64,000 nucleotides of DNA, taken from NCBI GenBank assembly GCA_947471745.1, contig CANJKZ010000010.1, forward strand, positions 6,836,501-6,900,500. Reading direction: 5' to 3'. This document shows positions 1 through 10,179 of this stretch, piece by piece (the first letter of the stretch is position 1; each line of letters begins with the position of its first letter). The notes beneath the pieces are model-generated. The model was not told the origin of the DNA. It saw only the letters and a list, made by a program, of their open reading frames with translations, and searched no databases. The translations under genes were made by a program, and so were the position numbers. The stretch is from Closterium sp. Naga37s-1. Its lineage: Eukaryota; Streptophyta; Zygnematophyceae; Desmidiales; Closteriaceae.

Positions 1-1162
1 CCCCGTACTGGACCCGACCCACGGCTCCCCGCACGCGCTGCCAGCACGCCTCGCTGCTGCAGAGGCAGCTCTCCCCCCAGAGGCTCTAGAAGTGCTCCAG
101 GCCGGGAAGGCAGACCCGAAGGGACTGAAGCTGCAGCAGTCTCTGGCACTGGCGGTTCACTCCCGCCGCTTCCTGAGGGTTATGCGCGAGGCGAGGCGGA
201 TGCGCCCCAACCCCTTTTCTGGCCACGCGCAGCGGATGCAGTCGGTGCTAGGCCCAGACGCAGGGGACTGGCTGTTAGCGATTCCCCTCATCCCCTCGCT
301 CCGGATGGGCCCATCCCAGCTCTCAACTGCAGCCGCCCTCCGCCTAGGCCTCCCCCTCCCCATGCCTAGACGCTGTGACTGCCGTTACCGCACCACCTTC
401 CTTGATGACCACCTCATGCGCTGCGAGAAGGGGAAAGGGAGGATTGCTACTCACCATGCTCTTCGGGATGAGATAGCAAACATAGGGGCAGAGGCGGGCT
501 TTACGGTACACAAGGAGACGTACGTCTACTCTCTAGTTGAAAACCTTAAGGCGGATGTCACCATCCGTCATCCCCTGACTGGAGAGGTGTGGATGTGCGA
601 CGTGACCGTTACAGACCCTATGTCCTACCAGGATGAGAATTGCAACCGTGCCCTGGACGGGCGGCTAGAGCGGCAGCAGTGAGAAAGGAGGAGAAGTACG
701 CTCGCAGGAATGCGTGGGTGGGGTTCCACGCGCTTGCGGTGGAGACTTATGGCTACCCCTCACCAGGGGTGATGGCTTACTTGCGGCAATGCGCGGAGCT
801 GGCGGCTAAGCTGCGTTTTAACGCAGCACCAACCTCTTACGAAGCGGCTAAGCTGCTAACGGAATACCGCCAGCGCTGGAGCGTGTGCCTCCAGCGGGCG
901 CAGGCCAATGCCCTCCGCACCAAGACCAACGAGGCCTTGGCGGCGGACGAGCTCGGCATGCAGGGACCCATTGTCCCTCTTAGTGAGGGGCAGCTGCACC
1001 AGTTGATTGAGCCCCCGTTCGACCACTAGGGTCGGACAGAGGGGGGGGCGGGAGTGGGTTAGATGTGTGGTAGACAGGATACCGGTTTGATGTTTGTTTG
1101 GCATGTGTTTGCATCTTCCTCTGTATCACCCCTAAATTAATGCAAGGACCATTCGAGAGAGA
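1..1162 (+). mobile_element. RLE-type LINE, family A, 3' part (copy A1)
   Basis: This is the 3' end of a non-LTR retrotransposon that enters from the left edge of the window. It holds the C-terminal coding part (2-1029), a 3' UTR, and the terminal motif AAGGACCATTCGAGAGAGA at 1144-1162. Almost the same terminal motif closes the family A copies ending at 42759 and 48060, so I take it as the true 3' end. Directly downstream another LINE resumes in mid-gene, so this copy probably inserted into an older family B element. Confidence 0.8.
2..1029 (+). pseudogene. LINE C-terminal region: CCHC knuckle plus restriction-like endonuclease (frameshifted)
   Basis: The frame is open from base 2 to 682 and continues in another frame to 1029, so one frameshift lies near 640-660. 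In order it shows a conserved GDWLLAIPL block, a CDCRY...HLMRC zinc knuckle, an endonuclease-like core (HALRDEI, then KADVTIRHP followed by CDVTVTDP), and a C-terminal block containing YRQRWSVCLQRAQ. The K-x-D...D spacing is that of the PD-(D/E)xK restriction-like endonuclease found C-terminal to the reverse transcriptase in R2/NeSL/Utopia-type LINEs; the clade assignment is inference. In an intact element this part would nick target DNA for target-primed reverse transcription. The RT domain lies outside the window. The frameshift makes this copy non-functional. Confidence 0.75.
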
Positions 1163-1171
1163 AAGAGCTAT

Positions 1172-2577
1172 GGGGTGTTGGGAAGTCCTATGGGGTCGCA
1201 GAGCTTCTGCTCTGCCTTTGTCCGCAGTACCCTGACAGACGCGACAGCCCCCCTGGGTTCTCTGGCGTCCATCCACCCACAACACGCCCTCCTGCTACTG
1301 TCCCGTTGCATCAGCCGCAGAATCTGCTACCTGCTGCGCACTACCCCAGCAGACGTCTTACCCCTCTCGGAATGGCACACATGGTGCTCCGAACTGCTGC
1401 ACACTGCCTTGACCGCCGCCAGCATTCAACCGCCACGCCGAGAAGCCGAGTTCAACTTCCTGCTCTGACAAGCAACTCTTCCAGTCGCCCTGGGCGGGCT
1501 GGGCCTTACAGACCCCACAACAGAAGCAGCACCGGCCTACCTGGCATCAACGACAGAGGCGTTACGACTGCTCCGCTCCCTTGACCTACCAGCAACCGCG
1601 GTGCTGGGGGCCAACAACACCCTGCAGCCGTCCGCATCGCACTCGGTAACCATCTAGGACATGGAGGGGCGCCTGCCATCGCTGGCGCTACAAAACCTCA
1701 GGGAGGAGCAGCAAACCCCGTCCCAAGACCAGCTGCAACGCGCCCTCTCTCAGGAGGTGCACGCGGCAAAGGCCGACGCCTTGACAGAGGAGTCACGCAC
1801 CATCCAGTCAGCCCCCGAGATGGGTCACTCACTCCGCCTTATCAGCTTGAGAGGGGAGGGAGCGGGAGCATGGCTGCAGGCCCTACCTTTGACCCCGGAC
1901 CTTTGCTTCTCACCGGGACAATTCTGAGCAGCCCTAGCCTTCCGCATGAGCATCCGACAGAATGTACCCACCGTGTGCGAGTGTGGAGACCTCGTAGCCG
2001 ACTGCAGCCTACCCAACCACTTACTCCGCTGCAGCACAGGCACCGACAGGACGCGCACACACAACCAGCTAGCTTTCGCCGTGGCTAAAATGGCAAGGGA
2101 AGCAGAGCTGGTGGTATACCTGGAGAACGCCATGTACTCACCGCCGGATGACCCGAAGAAAGCCGATGTGATTGTATGCGACCCGGACAGTGGAGAGACT
2201 TGGATTACAGACCCCGTGCTGCAGAACCGGGACCCCACGGCACGCAAACCCCCAGGCTGGGCTGCTAGAGAGGCACAGAGGCGGAAGGAGAGGGAGTAAT
2301 ACCGACACACGGAACACGTGGTGTTCTGCGCCCTGGCCGTCGAGACCTACGGGGCAAACGCGCCCCCCACGACGGCGTTCCTGAAGCTGCTGGCCACAGC
2401 AGCAGCTGGGAACCATTTCAGGGCCAACCCCTTGGCGAAATCGGCCAAGAAGATGGCCTGCCACTTCAGCTAGCGCTGGTCAGTGGCCCTCCAGCGCTCC
2501 CAGGCGAACGCCCTGCACACCAAGGCCAGGGCTGGAATCGAGGCAGCGCACCCCCAGATGGCAGCGGACCCATGGCA
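1172..2577 (+). pseudogene. Decayed RLE-type LINE, family B, thumb to endonuclease
   Basis: Conceptual translation in several frames follows the intact family B copy at 48.3-50.4 kb. It begins at a VLGSPMG block just after the RT catalytic core, runs through HPQHALLLLSRCISRR, LGGLGLTDP, a CECGD...HLLRC knuckle, KADVIVCDPDSGETWITDP and ends near RWSVALQRSQANAL and AADPW. In-frame stops interrupt it near 1466, 1655, 1925, 2297 and 2471-2473; the last replaces a Gln conserved in the other copies (CAG to TAG). The left end is cut by the family A element ending at 1162, and the right end stops in mid-C-terminus at about 2577. It is a relic with no coding capacity. Confidence 0.75.
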
Positions 2578-3100
2578 GCGAACTTCAGTTTGGTTCGAGA
2601 TAGCTTGAACCGAACTTTTTTTTTTCGTGAAAAAAGTTTGCGCGAACTTCACTGAAGTTCGCGCGAACCGTTTGTGCAAACTTTTTGGGTTCGAGATAAG
2701 AACCTCGAACCGAACATGTTTGAGGTTCGAATCTTGTTATTTCGAACAGAGAGGGGTTCGAGATTACCCCCTCCCGCGCCACGAAAACACTCGCGACTTT
2801 CCCGTCAAAATCGGGAAAGTCCTGGTGTTGGCTGCCATTTCACGGCAGCCAACCCTAGTCTCGCCAAATTAGTGGACTAGATCTAGACCTAGTCCTACTC
2901 TAGGCTCTAAGCACACAACCATGGTTTCTCTAGATCCTTTCAAGCATTTTGTCATTTATTTAAGTCAGATCAGTGCACCTTCTTCAATTTCCAGGGAATA
3001 AGGGCTCCGTTACTTTTTTTAAGTTTACTTCTAGGCATTCCGTTTTTTAGGTCTTAGAGCAAGAAATTCGATTTTCCAAGGTGGTTTAGGGACTGCAACT
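2578..3100. other. Gene-free stretch with GTTCGA-type inverted repeats
   Basis: I see no credible coding frame here. Bases 2579-2765 are full of GAAC/GTTC words. They include a perfect 12-bp inverted repeat, GCGCGAACTTCA (2640-2651) against 2653-2664 with a one-base loop, and a GGTTCGAG...CTCGAACC pair near 2688-2711. The rest (2770-3100) is unremarkable and could be the 5' flank of the BED-finger exon that follows. Confidence 0.5.
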
Positions 3101-3125
3101 ATGTCGAATTACGTTCAGCCCCGCA

Positions 3126-3331
3126 ATGGCGCCGTCATGGAGCACCAAGAGGACACGACCGAACGCGGGCAGCAAGATGCTCCCATGCGTGGTCCACCGG
3201 CCCGGTTTGGGGAAGTCTCATTGGGACTCCCTGGGTCGGTTCGCACATTCAGAGTGGGCACGGAGCTGCGGGGGGTGCGAGCGAGCATTCTCACACAGCA
3301 AGAACTTGATCACCTTCCAGCGCACACGCTG
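3126..3331 (+). CDS. Truncated exon encoding a BED-type zinc finger
   Basis: An ATG-initiated frame of about 69 codons ends in a BED-finger-like pattern: SHWDSLGRF, then CGGCERAFSHSKNLITF and a final RTRC. The spacing (W-x-x-L-x-R-F, C-x2-C, hydrophobic, terminal Cys) is that of BED fingers found in hAT transposases and plant regulatory proteins. The His normally four or five residues before the last Cys reads Phe or Gln here, so metal binding may be lost. The frame runs straight into the copia LTR at 3332 and stops 15 bases later, which suggests the insertion cut the exon. The BED family call is inference from motif spacing. Confidence 0.45.
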
Positions 3332-3687
3332 TGAGAATACGAGTTAAGAGTGAAGTTGATTTGATTGAGAATCATGGGGGTATACATAGTAATGGGGTTG
3401 GATGCTAGCCTAAGGTGACCTTATTGGACCCCAACCAAGAAGTTGGGTTGGGAGATTATTGGTGAGGTCCAATAATGTTGGCCAAGTTGGGGTTGGGCCA
3501 ACATTATTGGAGGGGGCCAATAATTCTACCCAACCCAACCTTTTGGGGTCCAATAATTGGACCAAGGTTGGGTTCCAACCTACAAACTGGGTTACCCCTG
3601 TTTGTACACCCAAACTAAGTTTGGGTGCTTAACTCTAGCCTATCCTATAGCATATATGCAGGTTACAAGAGGAGAGGGATTCTAACA
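3332..3687 (-). repeat. 3' LTR of copia element 1
   Basis: On the minus strand the segment starts TGTTAGAATC and ends TATTCTCA, matching the TGTCAG...TTCTCA ends of the complete copia element at 18.3-25.7 kb. It is preceded by a purine-rich tract (AGGTTAAGGGGTTG on the minus strand, 3688-3701) that fits a polypurine tract. The interior is rich in CCAATAATT and CCCAACC words forming imperfect dyads. No matching 5' LTR lies in the window, so the boundaries rest on the end motifs alone. Confidence 0.6.
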
Positions 3688-3740
3688 CAACCCCTTAACC
3701 TGCAGAGATGCGGAAAGGCTTGAGGGAAGCAACCCCTGAA

Positions 3741-5630
3741 TCAAGGCGCGCCTGGGGGAGCGAGGCCGATGAGGCGGAGAAGAGCAGAGTGCGCAGGGCG
3801 AAGAAGGGCTTTGGTAAAGATATCAGCCAAGTTGGCTTCAGCAGCGATCTTGCGAACGGCAATGAGGTTCTGCTGGACGAGTTCGCGGATGAAGAAATAG
3901 CGGAGCTCAATGTGCTTGGAGCGACCATGAAAGACGGGGTCCTGGGTGAGATGGATGGTGCTAGCGTTGTCACACCAGAGCGTGGGACAGCGCTGGGGTG
4001 CACCAAGCTCTGCCAGAAGAAAGCAGAGCCAGCGGGACTCTTGCGCGGCCATGGTGCCAGCATAGAGCTCAGCTTCGCAGGATGAGAGGGCGACGGCAGA
4101 TGAGCGAGTAGAACGCCAGCTGATAAGCCCGCTGCCGAGCGTGAAGCCATAGCCTTGCGAGGAGCGGCGGTCTAGCTGGGAGTCTGCCCAGGAGGTGTCG
4201 CTGAAGCCAGAGAGAAGGGGAGGGGAGGATCCACCCAATGTGAGGGCGTGATCCTTGGTGCCACGGAGATAGCGGAGGACCCGCTTGGCGGCAGCCCAGT
4301 GTTCCTCAGTGTGGCGGCCGGAGCCGACGAACCGAGCAAGGACGCTGATGGGGTAGGCGAGGTCGGGACGAGTGCACATCATCGCGTACATCAGCGACCC
4401 AACAAGCTCGGCATAGGGCCGGGAGGAGGTGGAGGGGGAGGTGGGAGGCGCAAGCTGGTGACCGAAGGGGAGGGGGGTGGAGACCGGTTTGGCCTGCGCC
4501 ATCTCGAACTTCTCCAGGACGTGGCCGATGTAGTGGGACTGGGAGAGGGTGATGGTGCGGGCGGATCGATCACGAGTGATAGCCATGCCGAGGTAGTTCT
4601 GCAGCGGACCAAGGTCCTTGCACTTGAGACGTTCCTGAAGTGACCGCTTCACTTGCTCCATGTCGGCCTTGGTGTCAGCGAGCAGGATCATGTCGTCAAC
4701 GTAGACCGAGATGAAGCGACGGGGGGAAGAGCGGATGAAGAGGCTGGCATCGGAGTGGGAGGCGGAGAACCCAAGGGACTGGAGAGTGGCAGACAGCTTC
4801 GCATGCCATTCTCGTGGTGCCTGCTTCAGGCCGTAAACAGGTCGCCGAAGTTGCCAGACGGTGTTGTCAGGGAAAGCAGCATGAAACCCGGGAGGCCGGC
4901 GGAGGAAGATACGCTCGTGCAGTTCGCCTTGCAGGAACGCGTTGGAGACGTCCATGGAGTCAATCTCCATGTCGTCACGCGCACCAATGTCCATAAGGGT
5001 GCGTAGGGTGGCCTGCTTGACAGTGGGGGCAAATGTGAACCAGTAGTCTTCAGCCCAGGTCTGGGTGAACCCCTTGGCAACATATCGGGCTTTGTAGACT
5101 GGTTCTTCTCCCGGCAGCTGCTTGACTCGAAAGATCCACTTGCCCTCGACAAGGTTGGCGTCAGGGGGGAGGGGAACGTCGATGAAGGAGTCGTTGCGGA
5201 TAAATGCCTCACATTCCAGGAAGATGGCAGCTATCCACTTGTCAGCGTCAGGGCAGGTGATAGCCTCCTGGAAGGTGGAGGGGACGAAGATGGTGGGAGC
5301 GGAGATTGCGCTAAGGATCAGAGCGCCGAGGAGGCCAGGGTAGAGCGTGGTGAGAGAGGGAGTGTGGCGCTGGACCATGGTGAACTCCTCATGGGAATCC
5401 TCGAGCTGGTTGAGGGAGGGAGGTGGCGGTGTGCCAAGGATGGGATCAAGGGAGCGGGTGTGCATGCGAGGGAGGAGGAAGGGTGAGGAGCGGGCAGTTG
5501 CCCTCTGCCGCTGCTGCTGCTGCTGCTGCTGGAACCCCTCCTGCTGCTGCGGCTGCTGCTCCTCCCGATGCTGCTGCCCCTGCTGCTGCTGCCCCTGCTG
5601 CTGCCCCTGCTGCTGCTGCTGCTACTGCCC

Positions 5631-5662
<32 letters not shown>

Positions 5663-6620
5663 GGGACGGAAGAGAAGGAGAGGGGGGAGGGGAGGAGGGA
5701 GGGGGGGCCGCGGAGTGTGCAGGGGATGCAGGAGCAGTGGGATCGTAGATGTCGGCAAATGTGGGTGGCGGAAGCGGAGTAGGGAGAGGTGGGAGAAGGG
5801 GTGCAGGAGGGAGGAGGGGAGGGAGCACAGTGTCGGTCCAGGTGAGAGGACGTGTAGGAGGAGGGAGGGGGTCTGGTGGTGAAGAGGAGTAATAGGGGGT
5901 GGTTTCGTCAAAGACGACGTCAATGCTGCGGATAAGGCGTCCAGAGGGAGGGTGAAGGAAGAGGTAGCCAGGCGAGTCGCGGTTGTGCCCGAGGGAGACA
6001 CACTCGAGGGCGCGAGAAGCGAGCTTGCCGTTGGTGCGATCGGGTGGAGGGATAAGTACATATGCCTTGCAACCCCAGACACGGAGACCAGCAGCGTCAG
6101 GTTTGGTGCCCGACCAGAGTTCCGTGGGGGTGGTGGTAGTATGTTGAGGATGGGAGTGAAGGTTGAGGAGGAGGGCAGCATGGAGCAGAGCATAGCTCCA
6201 GAGGGAAGGAGGGGTGGAGGCGTGAGCGAGGAGACAGCGGGCGATCTTGGTGATTTCGCGAATTCGGCTTTCTGCGACACCATTCTGCTGCGGGGAGTGG
6301 GGAAGGGTGTGAGTCTGTTGGATGCCATGGGTGGTGCAGTAATGGGAGAGAGTGCGATTGAGGAATTCGCCTCCCCCATCAGAGTGTAGGCGGCTGATGG
6401 GACGCTTGAAGTGGGCGCGGCATTGCTCTGCCCAGTTGATGATCATGGTCGGCGCCTGGTCTTTCGTGTGGAGGAGGAAAATGGAGGAGTAGCGGCTGTG
6501 GTCGTCTACGAGGACCAGCATGTAGCGATGGCCCTGACGGGAACGCCCGTGCTCCTGACGAGGCGCACCAGCAGGACGGTTCGACGCAACACGAGCAGGG
6601 GCCCACAAATACTCCGATGA
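3741..6620 (-). pseudogene. Copia 1 pol: integrase core, RT, RNase H with two amber codons in a poly-Gln linker
   Basis: One reading frame carries all domains. The integrase catalytic core shows LVDDHSRY, HSDGGGEF and SPQQNGVAE (DD35E). A Pro-rich and then Gln-rich linker follows at about 5505-5665 (minus strand). RT has KARYVAKGF, DVSNAFLQGEL and the catalytic YVDDM. RNase H has SSCEAELYAG and ends near DIFTKAL. Two CAG codons of the poly-Gln tract read TAG, splitting the frame into 5649-6620 and 3741-5465 with no frame change. The missing N-terminal half and the stops indicate a dead copy; read-through of the ambers cannot be excluded from sequence. Confidence 0.8.
5505..5665 (-). repeat. 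CAG/CTG trinucleotide tract in copia 1
   Basis: About 160 bases are nearly pure CTG on the plus strand (CAG in the element's frame), broken by CCC and TAC triplets. It encodes a Gln-rich linker between integrase and RT. Two of the interruptions create TAG stops. Confidence 0.85.
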
Positions 6621-6789
6621 GGGGGGCTGAGGGACGCTCCGAAGAGGAAGAGACAGGCCGCGTTCGAAGCGGCGGACGGGCTCACTTGCGGAGGGGCATG
6701 CGGAGGGACGCGGACGAGGCGCGGCAGGTTCCTGCCCCTGCTGCGTGCTCTCCGCTGTTCCCTCCAGCGCAAGATCATGACCCCGGGTT

Positions 6790-7928
6790 GGGTCCATTAC
6801 GGCCGATTCCACCGCCGCCGACGCCAGCGCACCGTCAAAGGGGGGGGGGGGGTGCTGCCACCGCGCCAACCGCGAGGCACTCGGGAGCAGCGAGAGAAAG
6901 AGAAGCGCGGGGATTTCGGGTGGGACAAGGCAGCAACCGCCGCGGACGCGGACACGGCGCCACAACGCGGAGAAGAGGCGCGAGCAGCTTCGCGAGAGCA
7001 GCACAGCGGGTCCTGCGGCAGAGAGCTAGGGAGGGAGGAGAACAACGTGGTGTCGAATCTGAGAATGGATCTGGGGGTGACCCTGAATTTATCCTTGAAA
7101 GGGAGGGAGGTTCAGATCCCTCAACAGAAGAAGTGGATGAAGCGGTTGACCCAGCCCAGAGGGCGGGCCACAACCCACATGGGGGTCCAACCGCATCTAC
7201 AATTCGAACCCCCCAAAATCGGGCCGCGAGGGGAAATCGAGCCGCCCCCAACACACGGGTTACCATATCGCCAGCCCATAACCCAGCCCCCGAGCCTGCC
7301 ACCCCGGTCCCAATCATCAGCGCGGATGATTTGGCGACGCGTCTGGACCTCTTCGACGACGTCGCCAACTGGGACCTCTGCCCACTGCGCGACAGCAGAC
7401 AGCCCCCCCTTGCCCGCCACCCACCCCGCCCACTTCGCGAATCCTTCGCGATATTCCTGCTGACACCACTGCTGCACTTGGCGAAAAACCCAGACTCTAT
7501 CGCGTGATGGAAGCTACTGATGTTTCTCCCGCGTATTCTGCTGCGCACCTCGTCAGCCCGCACACCTGATTGGAAAGCCATGGGCGCAAGGCTGACGCGA
7601 TTCCGCCAAGGCCAGTGGCGTAACCTGTACGACGAGGCAGCTGACGCGGTTACCAGTAATCCTCAACCACGCCACGTATCTGACGTCACTAACAAGCTCT
7701 CGCGGGCCAAAGGCTTGGCTAAAAGAGGGAACCTGGCGAAATCACTACAGACTCTGACTGCCACGCCCGTCTGCACACCGAGCGATGAAGTCCTCAGCGC
7801 GCTCACAGCTAGACACCCAGACGCCACCACGGCCATCCCTTCCTGGGTGCATGACTTCGCCCAAGAAAACGTCCCTTTCATCGCTGCCCGGGATTTCAGG
7901 CGACTGCTGGCAAAACATCACAAAAACC
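6790..7928 (+). pseudogene. LINE (RLE type) 5' coding fragment
   Basis: The plus-strand frames parallel the N-terminal part of the LINE ORF at 44.77-45.7 kb. An ARAAQRVLRQRARE block matches QRAASRALIRQERE. NWDLCPLRDSRQPPLAR and LLTPLLHLAKNPDSIA match NWDLTLLHDSRQPPLSR and LLTPLLHLARNPESVA. LSRAKGLAKRGNLAKSL follows in the next frame. A TGA at 7504-7506, where the relative has Gly-Trp, breaks the frame, and homology stops abruptly at about 7928, just before the RT domain. The upstream portion is Arg/Gly/Pro-rich low complexity. Its left edge abuts copia element 1. Confidence 0.65.
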
Positions 7929-8324
7929 CCCCTATTATATTGGTCAATTATTGCTCCAACTTTGGTGTTTCCATCCAAAATTGGACCATTAATGGTCTCA
8001 TTGTTTGGTACAATATTGGTATAGTTGCTAAGATGAACTTTGGGCTATGTTTGGCCAAAGTTTAGGTGAATTTGATGACCATTTTTTCTCCAAGCCTACT
8101 CTCAACTTTATCCCAAGTTGAACCAAGTATGGTCCCAATCTAGAGTCTCCTGTGTCTTGGGTTGGCCCTATACGAAACTGTCATTTGCATGAAATTTCTG
8201 TTTGAAATATTTTATTGCAAAATCAAAATACAGCATAGTGTACCTCTAGATACAGCAAAACAATACATTACAACTGTACTGCTCCTACACTACACTGATT
8301 AAAGGTTACTAAATCCTTCTGCTA
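7929..8324. other. AT-rich gene-free stretch
   Basis: No coding frame is supported. It contains the 14-bp palindrome GACCATTAATGGTC (7984-7997) and, on the minus strand, an AATAAA near 8208-8216. That hexamer could serve as the poly(A) signal of the minus-strand gene with exons at 9.5-17 kb, but no terminal exon was identified. Confidence 0.35.
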
Positions 8325-9240
8325 AAGCTACTGCTGGCTGCTACTGCCACTGCTATGCTCCTCCGCACCTGTCTCCCTGTTGCTGCTACTGGTTGCTACT
8401 GCCACTGCTATGCTCCTCCGCACCTGTCCCCCTGCTGGCCCTGCTGCTCCGCACCTGTCCCCCCTGCTGCTGCTACTAGTTGCTACTGCCACTGCTACGC
8501 CCCTCTGCACCTGTCTCCCTGCTGCTCCTGCAGGTTGCTAATGCTGCTGCTACGCCCCTCTGCACCTGTCTCCTTGCTGCTCCTGCAGGTTGCTAATGCC
8601 GCTGCTACGCCCCTCTGCACCTGTCTCCCTGCTGCTCCTGCAGGTTGCTAATGCCGCTGCTACGCCCCTCTGCACCTGTCTCCCTGCTGCTCCTGCAGGT
8701 TGCTACTGCCGCTGCTACGCCCCTCCGCACCTGCAGATTGCTACTGCCTTTGCTATGCCCCTCGTTTTCCTGTCATCCTGCTGTTCCTGCAGATTGCTGC
8801 TGCCACTAATGTGCCCTTCCGCACCTGTCCCCCTGCTGCTGTCTCAGATTGCTGCATCCACTGCTATGCCCCTCGTTTTCCCGTCCCGTTGCTGTTCCTG
8901 CTGATTGCTACTTCCACTGATGCGCCCTTCTGCACTTGTCCCCCTGCTGCTGTTGCAAATTGCTGCATCCACTGATATGCCCCTCGTTTTCTGTCCTCCT
9001 GCTCCTGCAGATTTCTACAGCCACTGAAATGCCCCTCTGCACCGTTCCCCCTGCTCCTGCTGCAGATTGCTACTGCCTCTGCTTAGCCCCTCTGCACCTG
9101 TCCCCCTGCTGATGTTGCAGATTGCTACTGCCACTGCGAAGCCCCTCCGCACCGATCCCCCTGCTGCTGCTGCAGATTGCTACTGCCACTACTAAGCCCC
9201 TCCGCACATATCCCCCTAGTGCTGCTGTAGATCTCTGTGA
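8325..9240. repeat. Minisatellite, 55-60 bp unit
   Basis: About 16 tandem units follow the pattern CTGCAGGTTGCTAATGCC, CTGCTACGCCCC, TCTGCACCTGTC. The best-preserved units start at 8533, 8588, 8643 and 8699 (55-56 bp spacing); the right half is more diverged. Open frames across it (for example 8590-8904) are by-products of the repeat. Confidence 0.85.
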
Positions 9241-9299
9241 TCACGGGTTGGGGGTGACAACCCGGGCTGGTGCAGGTCGTGCTGCCTGCGCAAAGAGGC

Positions 9300-9415
9300 A
9301 TGGGGGACGGAAGGAAGGGGACAGTAGAGACGGGAGGAAGGGGACGGAAGAGATGGGAGGAAGGGGAAGGGGACGGAAGAGATGGGAGGAAGGGGAAGGG
9401 GACGGAAGAGATGGT
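9300..9415. repeat. Purine-rich GGAAGGGGACGGAAGAGATGG repeat
   Basis: Short imperfect tandem repeat of GGGAGGAAGGGGACGGAAGAG-like units. A similar GGGATGGGAGG tract lies at 15360-15600 in another intron of the same presumed gene. Confidence 0.7.
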
Positions 9416-9515
9416 GAGTGATGCAACAAAGCTGGTGCCACAGCACGGCGTTGGTGCCACATGAGCATTGTGTTGGAGCCATCTCAGCAAGGTTTTGGTC
9501 CTATGGATGACTTAC

Positions 9516-9740
9516 CTGCACCCTGCTGACAAGGGTCTCCATGTCAGACGCGTCGATGTAGACGCCGTTGGGGAAGTTGAATGTGTTCGTGTTGCTGGCG
9601 TATGGGACACCATGGTCCATGACAGCGATCTCGACCTCCCGCTTCACAAGGGTGCACATCTCCTCGTACTGGATCCGATTGTACTCCCACTTGCCGCTCA
9701 ACTTCCCATCGGGCGCATTGTTAAGGATTGGCCACTCGAA
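9516..9740 (-). CDS. Host-like gene, internal exon D
   Basis: On the minus strand a TTCCTACAG acceptor precedes 9740 and a GTAAGT donor follows 9516, giving exactly 75 codons in phase 0. The peptide begins FEWPILNNAPDGKLSGKW and continues with EEMCTLVKREVEIAVMDHG and NFPNGVYIDASDMETLVSR. It joins in frame to exon C (9872-10017). I do not recognise the family. The balanced composition and precise splice signals argue for a real exon. Further 3' exons were not found before the minisatellite at 8.3-9.2 kb. Confidence 0.6.
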
Positions 9741-9871
9741 CTGTAGGAATATGGTGGGGATGAGGTGGGGATGTAGTGGAATAGATGAACAGACAAGGGT
9801 TAACACATGAAAACACTAGATGGCTCACCGCATACGTGGCATCAAACATAGCAACATGTCCATAAACTCAC

Positions 9872-10017
9872 TGCATATAAGATCCAGCCCAGCTGGCGGG
9901 TCTTAATCTTCTCGGTATTGACCCCACGGCGCGCCAAAGCCAACTTGATGGACACCGAGAAGATGAGGCTGCCGAACGGGATGAGGAGCTCACGGTGCCA
10001 AGCCAGTCCCCTCTCCC
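9872..10017 (-). CDS. Host-like gene, internal exon C
   Basis: The minus strand shows a CCCATTACAG acceptor before 10017 and a GCA|GTGAGT donor after 9872. In the only well-composed frame it reads ERGLAWHRELLIPFGSL, then SVSIKLALARRGVNTEK and TRQLGWILYA, ending in phase 0 to join exon D. It needs an incoming phase of 1, whereas exon B (14997-15358) ends in phase 0. At least one exon between them is therefore missing from this reconstruction, either hidden in or destroyed by the minisatellite/PLE region. No known domain is recognised. Confidence 0.55.
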
Positions 10018-10068
10018 CTGTAATGGGATTGTGTGGTGATAGGAAACAAAGGGATGAAAATTGCTGAC

Positions 10069-10134
10069 TCTATGGTGAATAGGGGGCAACCGAAAGTTGG
10101 TAAGGTAAAGCCTCAACTCCCTATACCTGGATGG
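10069..10134. repeat. Left remnant of the 94-bp minisatellite
   Basis: This short piece ends GGTAAAGCCTCAACTCCC followed by CTATACCTGGATGG (10121-10134). It is the left half of a unit of the array that continues at 14030, the two being separated by the PLE insertion. Confidence 0.75.
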
Positions 10135-10135
10135 C

Positions 10136-10179
10136 TTTTGAGGCGCCTCAAAACTTTTGAGTTTTGAGGCGCCTCAAAA
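10136..10179. repeat. Doubled palindrome at the PLE left end
   Basis: Two copies of the perfect 18-bp palindrome TTTTGAGGCGCCTCAAAA (10136-10153 and 10162-10179) are separated by CTTTTGAG. The right pseudo-LTR has a single copy (13543-13560), which also forms the 3' end of the RT coding region. The extra left copy resembles the partial terminal rearrangements typical of PLE insertions. Confidence 0.85.

Larger units (their letters stand above)
3332..6780 (-). mobile_element. Ty1/copia retrotransposon 1, 5'-truncated
   Basis: The order on the minus strand is integrase, reverse transcriptase, RNase H, polypurine tract, LTR, which is the copia order. Gag, protease, the integrase zinc finger and the 5' LTR are missing. 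The right side changes into a plus-strand LINE 5' fragment somewhere between 6620 and 6930, and the exact breakpoint cannot be placed by eye. Confidence 0.75.

Noticed and set aside
5505-5665. Alternative genetic code (TAG read as Gln)
   Set aside because: Stops elsewhere replace Lys or Trp, and the genes that look intact use TAA, TAG and TGA normally. Random decay explains the data better.
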